Shown: piece by piece, positions 43,918 through 52,563 of the stretch
Numbering within the stretch: position 1 is the stretch's first letter
How the letters are laid out: each line of letters opens with the position of its first letter
Source of the DNA: Planctomycetota bacterium
Lineage (GTDB): Bacteria > Planctomycetota > B15-G4
Reading direction: 5' to 3'
Length of the DNA: 64,000 nt
NCBI GenBank assembly: GCA_029245865.1
Contig: JAQWOM010000056.1
Location: forward strand, 62,001 to 126,000
Notes under the pieces: generated by a model
Told to the model about the DNA's origin: nothing
What the model saw: only the letters and a program-made list of their open reading frames with translations
Database searches by the model: none
Made by a program: the position numbers and the translations under genes

Positions 43918-46191
43918 ATGGTCATCCCGGACTCCAACCGCCTAGACGCCGAGGCTTGGCCTCGCACTGCCCGGCGGACGGCTTGCATCGTCTTGGCCAT
44001 CGCCCAAGGCCTCCTTGGCCTCAACTCCGGCACTCTCGGCGCGCAAATCACCCCCGGGGCGCAGACCTCTGCCCGCGAGGCCATGTGGCCAGCCCCTACA
44101 GCCGAAGACTGGGCCAAACCCTGCCTGATCACGTGGCAGCGAACCTACGAAGATGCGCAAGCCGTCTCCGAAGCAATGGGGAAGCCCATTCTGGTCTGCG
44201 TGAACATGGACGGTGAAATCGCCAGCGAACATTACGCCGGCATCCGCTACCGCCAAGCTGGCATCGCGACGCTCTACGAGCCATACGTCACAGTCATTGC
44301 CTCGGTCTATCGCCACACGGACCGAGACTACGACGAGATTGGGCGACGTATCCTCTGCCCGCGGTTCGGCAGCGTGACCTGCGGCGAACATATTGCCATT
44401 GAGCCAGGACTCTACGAGCAATTCCTGGATGGTCAGCGCGTCGCCCCGCGTCACATCGGAGTCGAGCTTGATGGCGAGGAACTGTACGACGTCTTCTACG
44501 CCTTCGACACAGACTCTGTCTTTCAGGCCATTCAAGATGGCATCACCCAACGCCCCGACACTCTGAAACCGGATCAACGCGGCGACCGCTCTCTCGCCGA
44601 ACTTGTTGCGAGTTCGGATGTGAATGACCGCGAGTTGGTCGAGGGAATGTGGCTGGAGGGTGGCCTCGATCGTCGCAAGACACTCATGCTCGCGGCCTCC
44701 GATGCTGGCACGGCAACACCTGTCGATCTCTTGCGGCTCGCCTGCAATGCGCATGACCCCGAGCTTCGTCGACTCGCGAGAATGGCACTCGCGCAGTCTG
44801 ACTCCCCCAAGGCCGTCGACCTACTGGTAGACGTCCTTTCCGATCCGCTTCTCGAAGAAAGCGAACACAAGGACCTACTCGCAGCTCTTGAGCGGCTCGG
44901 AGAAGGCTCGGTGCGCGCACGCCGGCTGGCCGTAGTACACCGTGGGCTGGCCGGGAGATCGGGCACGGTGAACGTCACGCGCTGGCTCAGCGCCGTGGAC
45001 ACCGATGCTCCGGCCCCCCCCTCGTTCGACAGAGATCTTTTCAGTGGCCCCTTGGAAAAACAGGATGAGATTCTTGCCGGCAATGATCCGGCAGAGCATC
45101 TCAGCCTCGCCGAGGCCCTCTTGGGTTTTGCTTACGAGCAACACGCCGATGACCCACCCTATGCCAACCTGCTTTTCATGGACGCGCGGAGCACCGCAGA
45201 GACGGCGCAGCAGCTAGGTGCCTATGGCTGGCGACTCGAAGCCGTGCTCTCCATCGCATCTTTTTACCTGGGCGACAACTCAGCCGCGCAAGCTCACTCT
45301 GTTGCCGCAGTCGAAAGTGGCATGCCCATGGATGCCCGCGACTGGAACACCATGGCGGTCCTGGCGAATTTTGCGGGTGCGCGACAGGAAGCGATTCGCG
45401 CAGCCCTCCGGGCAGGTGAAACGTGGCCCCCCGAGTGGGTGACAGATGTGCACGCCACCTGCCTCGTCCTTGCGAGACATCCCCACGGCACCGAAGAGCA
45501 AGTGGTCGCACATCATGATTTCCTGGTCTCTCTGGGCGCGCGCGGAGAAGCCTCCCAGATACTTGACGAGGGTCTCGACCGCTTCCCTGACTCCTGGGAA
45601 CTCCACGAACGCTTGAGGCGCCGTGTTTTCGGGGCACAGGGCTTTGACCAGTTAGAGCCAACCTATGAATTGTACTTGGCTCAAACCGACGCCCCCGAGG
45701 GCTTGCACTACTTCGCAGGATACGCCTCGCTGGTCACAGCCGAGTTCTCGCGTCGAACAGGCCGCGATGCAACAGAAGCTCTTAGGGCCTACGAACGCGC
45801 AATCGCGCACTTTGAAGAAGACATTGCCAAACTTCCAGCTATGCGCAACGACAGCGATCACTTCATTGCTGTGGCATTAGGAGGAAAAGCACGTGTTGAA
45901 CTTGAACTAGGCAACGAAGAAGCCGCGCTCGAAACCCTGTTAAGAAGCTTCCGGCGTCGCCAGGCGTCAGCTGCCACACTCGACGGGCTCAATCTATCTG
46001 CCGTGGACACGGCCAAGATGCTGCTTGCGCGACTCAACGAGAAGGGCCAGCAAGAATTGGCTCAGCGCCTCACCGAGGCACTCAACGCCATGCCCGCCAA
46101 GCTGCTGGAACTGCCGGCCTACGAGCGCGGCCCACCCGAGGATGACCCGACACAACCACCATGGCGCCGAAGGTGGCAACGCCAACGCTAA
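43918..46191 (+). CDS. large secreted protein, thioredoxin-like N-terminus with HEAT/TPR-like repeats (paralogue 2)
   Basis: A 757-residue paralogue of the gene at 36514-38571. A signal segment (CIVLAIAQGLLGLNSGTLGAQ) precedes the shared domain: WQRTYEDAQAVSEAMGKPIL, then VCVNMDGE, then FVxVIAS-like YVTVIASVYRH, then GRRILCPRFGSVTCGEHIA (C147, C155, H158), then APRHIGVELDGEELYD. HEAT-like (LRRLARMALAQSDSPKAVDL) and TPR-like repeats fill the rest. The Cys and His of the motif are invariant between the copies. The function is unknown. Its stop lies 3 bp from the convergent DUF3300 gene. Confidence 0.8.
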   Translation: MVIPDSNRLDAEAWPRTARRTACIVLAIAQGLLGLNSGTLGAQITPGAQTSAREAMWPAPTAEDWAKPCLITWQRTYEDAQAVSEAMGKPILVCVNMDGEIASEHYAGIRYRQAGIATLYEPYVTVIASVYRHTDRDYDEIGRRILCPRFGSVTCGEHIAIEPGLYEQFLDGQRVAPRHIGVELDGEELYDVFYAFDTDSVFQAIQDGITQRPDTLKPDQRGDRSLAELVASSDVNDRELVEGMWLEGGLDRRKTLMLAASDAGTATPVDLLRLACNAHDPELRRLARMALAQSDSPKAVDLLVDVLSDPLLEESEHKDLLAALERLGEGSVRARRLAVVHRGLAGRSGTVNVTRWLSAVDTDAPAPPSFDRDLFSGPLEKQDEILAGNDPAEHLSLAEALLGFAYEQHADDPPYANLLFMDARSTAETAQQLGAYGWRLEAVLSIASFYLGDNSAAQAHSVAAVESGMPMDARDWNTMAVLANFAGARQEAIRAALRAGETWPPEWVTDVHATCLVLARHPHGTEEQVVAHHDFLVSLGARGEASQILDEGLDRFPDSWELHERLRRRVFGAQGFDQLEPTYELYLAQTDAPEGLHYFAGYASLVTAEFSRRTGRDATEALRAYERAIAHFEEDIAKLPAMRNDSDHFIAVALGGKARVELELGNEEAALETLLRSFRRRQASAATLDGLNLSAVDTAKMLLARLNEKGQQELAQRLTEALNAMPAKLLELPAYERGPPEDDPTQPPWRRRWQRQR

Positions 46192-46194
46192 GAA

Positions 46195-47004
46195 TTAGTG
46201 AAAGTGAAAAAGTTCGTGGTGGTAGTGATTCAAAGGATCGAGTTGCCATCCACGCCAAGGCAGGCGGCCCCCTCTCCGACGTCTCCCTCGGGTTTGGGTC
46301 TCACGCTCTGATTGACGGTCGTAATAGTGGTGGTGGTATTGCGGCGCCGAGTGAACATATTCAACAGAAGCAAGCCCTTCGGCCACGTTCTTGTAACCAG
46401 GAATGCTGATAGGTGGGCCGTAGCTAAACCAGGCATCACGATCTGCTTGATCTGCTTGATGATTTTCGAACATTTCGCCCGGATCGTACTCTGGAACACA
46501 GAGTACGGCAGGGTCTGCGAGTTCGATCAGCACGACGTCCTCATTGCGTGCGACATGAATTTTTGAATCCGAGACAAGATTGCCTGCACCTATGACTTTG
46601 ACACGCACTCGTTGCACGGCCGCCTGCACATCTTTTGGACTGCGCTTGACAGCATTGCCCAGGCGCGTCATCCAGGGCAGGCTCTGGTCCATCAGTTGCA
46701 ACGCTGATGGAACGTGCAGCAAGGCCTTCACTGCACCCGGCCACTCCGGGGATGCCTGAACCTTCCCACTGGAATTCGTCAGCAGGTCGCCTGCAGCCAC
46801 CACGGCCGAAGGCTCCATGCTCGCCTGGATGACCTGCGCAAGCAGCACGTCGGGATACAGCGCAACGGGAGCGACCAACGCATCAAGCTGGGATTCGGTC
46901 AGCGCAGGACCCAGCGGAACCGTCGACTGCGCCTCCGCCGCCATATTCACACCGAAGCACATGGCGCCAAGGCAGAAGAGAGAGTGAAAAAGTTGACGAG
47001 CCAT
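46195..47004 (-). CDS. DUF3300 family secreted protein
   Basis: A 269-residue exported protein. After a signal peptide (LFHSLFCLGAMCFGVNMAAEA) the DUF3300 domain is clear: LVAPVALYPDVLLAQVIQAS, GAVKALLHVPSALQLM and MTRLGNAVKRSPKDVQAAVQ. The C-terminus is His- and Arg-rich (PQYHHHYYDRQSERE; HYHHELFHFH) and may bind metal. The function of DUF3300 is unknown. The ATG at 47004 is used. Confidence 0.85.
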   Translation of the reverse strand: MARQLFHSLFCLGAMCFGVNMAAEAQSTVPLGPALTESQLDALVAPVALYPDVLLAQVIQASMEPSAVVAAGDLLTNSSGKVQASPEWPGAVKALLHVPSALQLMDQSLPWMTRLGNAVKRSPKDVQAAVQRVRVKVIGAGNLVSDSKIHVARNEDVVLIELADPAVLCVPEYDPGEMFENHQADQADRDAWFSYGPPISIPGYKNVAEGLASVEYVHSAPQYHHHYYDRQSERETQTRGRRRRGGRLPWRGWQLDPLNHYHHELFHFH

Positions 47005-47103
47005 ACGTGCACTCCACGACAAATTTAAGGCGTCTTGTGAAAAGGGCCCGAGTATCCCGCGGTCTGTGAGGGCCTCCCCCAAGAGCATGCATCCCACGCG
47101 AGG

Positions 47104-48252
47104 TTATTGCTCACCCGGTTCCGTGAAAAGTGAAGCAAACTCCGCATAGCCCTCGTGTTCCAACTCGCTTTGTGGAATAAAACGCAGAGCCGCCGAGTTC
47201 ATACAGTAACGCTTGTAAGAAGGTGCCGGGCCATCGTCGAAAACGTGCCCAAGGTGCGAGTTGGCGAGACGGCTTCGAACTTCATCGCGGGAGTAACCCA
47301 ACTTGAAGTCTTGCCCCGTCCTTATATTCGCTGAGACAAGCGGCTTCGTGAAGCTAGGCCAACCGGTTCCAGACTTGAACTTGTCTGTCGAACTGAACAG
47401 TGGCTCACCGCTTACGACATCTACGTAAATACCCTCTTCTTGATGATCCCAGTAAGCATTGTCGAAGGCTCGCTCCGTACCGTCCTCCTGAGTCACACGG
47501 TATTGCAGTGAAGTCAGTTTCTTTCGCAAAGCCGTATCATCGGGTTTTGTCCATGCGGACTCACTCGGCGTCACTTCATAAACCCGATCGCCACCCCAAA
47601 CTCGATCGAGGTAGCGGTCACGTCCAGACCCTTCTCGGTATGAGTGATATCTCTCCGGGCTCTTGATGTAAAAATCTTGGTGGTAGTCCTCAGCCGGGTA
47701 GTACACGGAGGCATCCGTGATGCCGGTTGCAATCGGTGCGTCATATCGCCCGGAAGCCTCCAACGCCGCACGCGATGACTCAGCGAGCGCACGCTGCTCG
47801 GCGCTATGGACGAAAATTTCACTCCGGTACTGGTCGCCACGATCTACAAACTGACCGCCACCATCGGTTGGGTCGATTTGCCTCCAGAAGATCTCGAGCA
47901 AGTCCTCGTAGCTCACCTTCGAAGAGTCGTAAGAGATTTGCACGGCCTCGGCGTGCCCGGTCCCACCCGAAGAAACCTGCCTGTAAGTCGGATCATCGAG
48001 ATGTCCGCCGGTGTAGCCGGAGATGACCGCTGAAACGCCGGGGACGTCCTCAAAAGGCTTTTCGACGCACCAGAAACACCCACCGGCAAACGTCGCCAGC
48101 GAGTTCCCGTCAGACGCTGGCTCGGCGAATCCCGCGGCCGCATTCAGGGATGCCTGCCCCTCCCGGTCACGTTCTGAACTGCAGCCAGCAAAACACAACA
48201 GCAGGCCCACAGAGCCAACAAGAGTTGCCATGACCTGAAGGGCGTGCAGCAT
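47104..48252 (-). CDS. msrAB: bifunctional peptide-methionine sulfoxide reductase MsrA-MsrB lipoprotein
   Basis: A 382-residue exported fusion. A lipobox ([10 protein letters not shown]) precedes an MsrA domain with [13 protein letters not shown] and QYRSEIF, then an MsrB domain ending [13 protein letters not shown] with catalytic Cys. It repairs both epimers of methionine sulfoxide in the envelope. The MsrB zinc motif, usually a CxxC at GIYVCxxC, reads [13 protein letters not shown] here, so this is a zinc-free MsrB. Both catalytic Cys are TGC. The ATG at 48252 gives the signal peptide; a second ATG is at 48231. Confidence 0.93.
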   Translation of the reverse strand: MLHALQVMATLVGSVGLLLCFAGCSSERDREGQASLNAAAGFAEPASDGNSLATFAGGCFWCVEKPFEDVPGVSAVISGYTGGHLDDPTYRQVSSGGTGHAEAVQISYDSSKVSYEDLLEIFWRQIDPTDGGGQFVDRGDQYRSEIFVHSAEQRALAESSRAALEASGRYDAPIATGITDASVYYPAEDYHQDFYIKSPERYHSYREGSGRDRYLDRVWGGDRVYEVTPSESAWTKPDDTALRKKLTSLQYRVTQEDGTERAFDNAYWDHQEEGIYVDVVSGEPLFSSTDKFKSGTGWPSFTKPLVSANIRTGQDFKLGYSRDEVRSRLANSHLGHVFDDGPAPSYKRYCMNSAALRFIPQSELEHEGYAEFASLFTEPGEQ

Positions 48253-48444
48253 GAATCCGAGTCCAAAAGAAAGGGGAGATGAGCCACAATAGAGGGAACG
48301 GCCCCTCTGAGGGCCCCAAGGATACGGCGTGAGCCCCGCCAACGATGGAGGAATCAGGGCACGGTTCCCCAGCCCATCACAGTTGGGCACACTCGCAGAG
48401 CACCTGAACACCTCTCTCTCCCACTGCGGACGATCAACGACCTC

Positions 48445-49500
48445 GTGAAAGGACGCATTCTAGAACTCGACTCGGTCCGCGGATTCGCGGCGCTGGCCAT
48501 CGTGTTGGCCCATGGCCAGGTGTTCGGGAAAGAGATGTCGGACAATCGGTGGGTGCTCTCGGCCGTCGATCTGTTCTTCGTGCTGTCAAGCTTTCTGATC
48601 ACCACCCTGATTCTGCGCTATCGCCAGGAACCTGGCTTTCTCCGCGCGTTCTATCTGCGACGTTTCCTGCGCATCTGGCCGCCTTACTACGTGGCGTTGG
48701 CCGCCTGCATGGTGCTCAACCGCTACTACCTGTGGGACGACAGGGCTGAAGCTTGGCCCTGGTACATGACGTTCACACAAAACCTTCCGTACTACCTGCG
48801 CATCGAACCGGCCCCGATGAGCCAGATGTTTCTGCATACCTGGACACTCGCCATCGAAGAACAATTTTATGTCATCTGGCCACTCCTTCTGCGACATGCC
48901 GGACGCAAGCGACTGATTGCGACTGCGGTCATCTTCGTCTTGCTCCCTCCAGTCCTGCGCCAATACCACTACCTGGAATACTTGCTGCTCACCCGTTCGG
49001 ACGGACTCGGCCTCGGCGCAGTACTCGCCCTCCTTCTCTATAACGAAGAGCGCTTCAAGCGAAACCTCATACGCTTCAGACTGGCCTTCCTTCTCATCGC
49101 CGGCCTTGCCCTGACCTGGACCACCGGGGCAAGTCTCATCAACGGCCTCCCCCAACCCTTCTTCTACACACGCGTCAACCTGATCTACTTTTCTCTTGTC
49201 GGGTTGGTCGTCAGCGCCCAAGGCGCCAGCTACTTGGCCATTCTGCGCGACAAGCGCTTGTGCTATCTGGGCACCATCAGCTACGCGCTCTATCTCTATC
49301 ACCCACTGGTGTACGGGGCATTTCCACAGCCCTACAGAAAACTCGTCATCAATGATCTTGGCTTCGACGTAAAGTGGGTCGAAAAGACCGTCATGATTGG
49401 CATGTGCTTCCTTTGCGCCGAAGTTTCCAGGCGCTTCATAGAAGCTCCGGTCCTTCGTTACAAAGACAAGCTGGCGTACCGCGCACCGAGGGCCGCATGA
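48445..49500 (+). CDS. OafA/YrhL-type membrane acyltransferase
   Basis: A 351-residue polytopic acyltransferase_3 protein starting with GTG. The catalytic His is in [35 protein letters not shown] is the next helix, and [17 protein letters not shown] and [19 protein letters not shown] are the family signatures. About ten helices are visible. It transfers an acyl (often acetyl) group to a surface polysaccharide or lipid. It lies 47 bp upstream of the selenocysteine TlpA-like gene. Confidence 0.92.
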   Translation: MKGRILELDSVRGFAALAIVLAHGQVFGKEMSDNRWVLSAVDLFFVLSSFLITTLILRYRQEPGFLRAFYLRRFLRIWPPYYVALAACMVLNRYYLWDDRAEAWPWYMTFTQNLPYYLRIEPAPMSQMFLHTWTLAIEEQFYVIWPLLLRHAGRKRLIATAVIFVLLPPVLRQYHYLEYLLLTRSDGLGLGAVLALLLYNEERFKRNLIRFRLAFLLIAGLALTWTTGASLINGLPQPFFYTRVNLIYFSLVGLVVSAQGASYLAILRDKRLCYLGTISYALYLYHPLVYGAFPQPYRKLVINDLGFDVKWVEKTVMIGMCFLCAEVSRRFIEAPVLRYKDKLAYRAPRAA

Positions 49501-49547
49501 ATCCTCAGCGATGAGGCTCGTCTTGCTCTGCCTGTAGGAGAAATCAC

Positions 49548-50159
49548 ATGAGATGCTTTCAGTTCACTTCCCTCTCTATCCTGCTCGTCAGCCTGTCGCT
49601 AGCAGCCTGCGGGCAAAAAGGAGAGACCGCGCCACAAACTCAATCGAACGAGAATCGACGCAAGCCAGCGCCTACCGTTGCCAACACGCCAACGCCAGAC
49701 TACGGGCCATTCTTCGCGGAGATGAATGCCGGCCTCCCTCAGCGCGGAGAGAGTCTGCCACCGATTGCCGGAACGACGCTCGATGGGAGCCCGGTGAACA
49801 ATGCGACCCTCAAAGGGAAAACAGCGCTCATCAACCTCTGGTTCTATCACTGAGGCGCATGCCGGGAGGAGTTTCCTTCCATTCAGAAGCTGCAGGAAGA
49901 GCTAGGTGATCGAGACGATGTAATCATCCTCGCCCTCAACACAGGCGCAGACACGAAAGCCGTCGTTGCAAACTACTGGAAGAAGGAAGGGTTCAGCTTT
50001 GATGCTGTCCTCGACCCAGAAGGCTCCGAGCGGAACAACGCTCGATCCCTGGGCATCGCCGCGTCACCCACCAACATCATCGTGGGAGAGGACGGCAAAG
50101 TGACCTATGCCTCGGTCGGCTTCGACGAGGAGCAAGTGAGGCTGTATATGGGCCTCTAG
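49548..50159 (+). CDS. TlpA-like thioredoxin selenoprotein lipoprotein (in-frame UGA read as selenocysteine)
   Basis: Read through one TGA at 49851-49853, the gene encodes a 203-residue envelope thioredoxin. A lipobox (LSLAAC) is followed by a linker and the TlpA/AhpC-type fold: GTTLDGSPVNNATLKGKTAL, then INLWFYH-U102-G-A-C105-REEFPSIQKLQEEL, then IILALNTGADTK, and a cis-Pro strand GIAASPTNIIVGEDG. Homologues have W-C-x-x-C, so the TGA sits on the nucleophilic Cys. The TGA is followed after 10 nt by a hairpin with G at +18. Codon use and homology continue smoothly past it. It probably reduces disulfides or peroxides. GGAGAAA lies 8 nt before the ATG. Confidence 0.9.
49864..49880 (+). promoter_or_regulatory. 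bacterial SECIS-like hairpin of the TlpA-like gene
   Basis: GGGAGG (49864-49869) pairs with CCTTCC (49875-49880) with one G-U pair, closing the loop AGTTT. It starts 10 nt after the UGA and puts a G at the second loop position, +18 from the UGA, as in the ArsC/Spx-like gene. Confidence 0.75.
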
Positions 50160-50300
50160 CAGCCAATCGCGGAAAAGAAGGCCCGGCGATTCGTGCCGAT
50201 CGGCTGCTTGCCCCGCATCAATCGCGAAATTCGCGTTAGTCTGCAGAGTTCTCCATGACCTCATTCCAGCCCTGACCCACCACAACTCGAAGGCCTCACC

Positions 50301-52067
50301 ATGCTCACCCTTCGCATCTCGCCTGCCCTCCTCTTGGGGCCCCTGTTGATCTTGCTCGGCTCCACCGCCGGCGCTCAGTGGACCTCAGACGCCGTCACTA
50401 ACACATCGCTCGCCGATCGTGGAAGCGACCAGAGCCAGCCCAAGGTCTCCGCCACACCCGACGGTGGTTGCTGGGTGAGTTGGTTCGATGGCATCGGCAC
50501 TGGCTGGAACGTCGTGATTCAAAAACTCGACATCGGTGGCGGCGAGGAGTTCTCGCACAGTGGCATTCTCGTCGCTGACCGCTCTTTCAGTTCGACTCAA
50601 GATTACGGACTCGACACGGACTCAACAGGCAATGCGCTGCTTGCTTACCGCGATGACGGCGGAACAGGTGTTCAGGTCGGAGTGGCCAAAGTCGCCCTAG
50701 ACGGAACCGTGCTGTGGAAGATTCGCCTCACCAACACCACAGCTTTCATTGCATCGCCCAAAGTGTGTGGGCTCGCAAATGGCGGTGTTGCTGTTGCATG
50801 GACACAAGGTTCGAACACAAACGTTGTCTGGCTCGATGCCGACGGCAATATGACAGGAGCAAACGCCTCACTCGCTCCCTCCGGCGGATCCTTCTCGGTC
50901 AACGACATCCATGACACGGGAACAGACGCCATCCTCTCTTTCACGCATCAGACGGGCGGCTTCGGATCGCCACGCCGCATCATGGCGCAAAAGTACTCGT
51001 CCTCTGGCGCCCCTCTTTGGGGACCCAATCCGATTTCAGTGTTCTCTACGGGATCATTGCAGTTCGGAAACTTCCCTGGATTCGTGACGGACGACAGCGG
51101 GGGCGCTGTCTTCTCCTGGTATGACACCGCATCATTTCAACTCCAATGTTATGTGCAGCGCATCCTTTCCAATGGGACTCCTGCCTTCGCACTCAACGGC
51201 GAGGCCGTTTCGACAAACACAACACGCGTCCGTGTCAGCCCTTCAGCTGCCTTTGATGCCGCCACGGGTGACACCTTTGTGTTCTGGACGGAACAAGATG
51301 CCGCACAATCTCAGTCCAGCGTCTACGGGCAGAGACTGAACTCGACGGGTACACGACTCTGGGGAGATCAAGGCGTTCCCGTCATGCCCGTGTCATCCGA
51401 TTCACACACGCAAGTACGCACGCTTGTTAATGAATCAGGAACGGGCAGCGGGGCACTCGTGTGCTGGAATCTCTCACCTTCCTTTGGCACTGATGTCTAT
51501 GAGGGAGCGCTGCTTGATGGCAACGGCATCACCACCGCAGGCCCTTTTGATGTCGCCTCAACACCTTCTTCCAAGTCACGTCTGGCGATGGCGCGAACCA
51601 CCTCGGGCACTGCAGCTCTCGCATGGAAAGACAGTCGCGTCGATAACGGCGACATTTTCACTCAGAATGTCAATCAGGACGGCACGCTTGGAGCTCGGTG
51701 GACAAACCTTGGGGGTGCATCGCCAAATGGAGCCAATGGATCTCCGCAGCTCTCTGCGTTTGGTCCTCTCGAAGCAGGCAGCCCAGTGGGACTCAATTTA
51801 ACCGGAGGACCCTCCGGCCAAATCTGCCTCCTTTGGATCTCTCTGAATCCAACACCCGCAAACTTCTTTGGCGGCGTGCTCAACTCTTTCCCGTACAACT
51901 CCCAACTCGTCCTGGGAACCAACAGCACCGGGGGCATTGCCGGTCAGACGGCCTTTCCAGCAGGCTTCCCTCCTGGTTTCAACCTGTGGTTCCAGTTCTT
52001 GATGCAGGACCTCAGCACGCTGTCTGGCATCACGCTATCCAACACACTCAAGGCCACCACGCCGTAA
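50301..52067 (+). CDS. large secreted protein with beta-propeller-like repeats and shared C-terminal domain
   Basis: A 588-residue exported protein with a signal peptide (LLGPLLILLGSTAGAQ). Residues about 30-460 have repeated motifs of the type P-x-V-x-x-x-x-D-G-G-x-x-V-x-W (VSATPDGGCWVSWFD; FVTDDSGGAVFSWYD), consistent with a beta-propeller. The last 120 residues match the tail of the FG-GAP protein at 16919-18853, ending PPGFNLWFQFLMQDLS..SNTLKATTP. The function is unknown; it is probably at the cell surface. Confidence 0.82.
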   Translation: MLTLRISPALLLGPLLILLGSTAGAQWTSDAVTNTSLADRGSDQSQPKVSATPDGGCWVSWFDGIGTGWNVVIQKLDIGGGEEFSHSGILVADRSFSSTQDYGLDTDSTGNALLAYRDDGGTGVQVGVAKVALDGTVLWKIRLTNTTAFIASPKVCGLANGGVAVAWTQGSNTNVVWLDADGNMTGANASLAPSGGSFSVNDIHDTGTDAILSFTHQTGGFGSPRRIMAQKYSSSGAPLWGPNPISVFSTGSLQFGNFPGFVTDDSGGAVFSWYDTASFQLQCYVQRILSNGTPAFALNGEAVSTNTTRVRVSPSAAFDAATGDTFVFWTEQDAAQSQSSVYGQRLNSTGTRLWGDQGVPVMPVSSDSHTQVRTLVNESGTGSGALVCWNLSPSFGTDVYEGALLDGNGITTAGPFDVASTPSSKSRLAMARTTSGTAALAWKDSRVDNGDIFTQNVNQDGTLGARWTNLGGASPNGANGSPQLSAFGPLEAGSPVGLNLTGGPSGQICLLWISLNPTPANFFGGVLNSFPYNSQLVLGTNSTGGIAGQTAFPAGFPPGFNLWFQFLMQDLSTLSGITLSNTLKATTP

Positions 52068-52332
52068 CGCACTTCGGCTGCAAAAACCGCGCACACACGC
52101 ATGCGAATTCATGCATCTCAGAGCCCCTCCTACAAAGCTCTAATCGCCCCGAAGCACCCCATCTAGGCGCGATTTGAAAGCCCGCGGTGCGCACGAGAAT
52201 TGGCGCTCTCATTCCACGGTGTCGATTTGCTTCGAATTCGCGTGAAGCTTCTCCCTCGACATGGCCGACAGACTCCAAACAGCCGCTCGGACACCGGGTG
52301 CGCTCGGTTCGAGAGTCGTGGAGGAAAAGCCC

Positions 52333-52515
52333 ATGCCGTTCGATTCGCCCCCGCCGCCTGACCCAGACAACCGCCCCTGGTTGGATGTGCTGCACTTGCG
52401 CCCCACCGACCCGGATCACTGCTATCTCAGTGAGTCGCGTTGGCGCAAGCACCTTGAAGAGGCCGAGTCCAAGCGACAGGCCCGCATCAATCCAAACGAC
52501 AACGGCAAGTCTTGA
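52333..52515 (+). CDS. small hypothetical protein
   Basis: A 60-residue protein beginning MPFDSPPPPDPDNRPWLD, with a GGAGGA about 10 nt upstream and GC-rich third positions like neighbouring genes. It is Pro-rich at the start and basic-acidic helical at the end (SRWRKHLEEAESKRQAR). The family is not recognised. It ends 48 bp before the convergent GT39-like gene. The frame is open from 52261, but the SD-supported ATG is preferred. Confidence 0.6.
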   Translation: MPFDSPPPPDPDNRPWLDVLHLRPTDPDHCYLSESRWRKHLEEAESKRQARINPNDNGKS

Positions 52516-52563
52516 AGGATTTGATCATGCTCTGCTCACCCGCAGCAGTGCGCCTGTAAACAG

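Noticed and set aside
49548..49853. 101-residue lipoprotein ending at TGA
   Set aside because: The thioredoxin fold continues in frame to 50159 with conserved cis-Pro, so the TGA is better read as selenocysteine.
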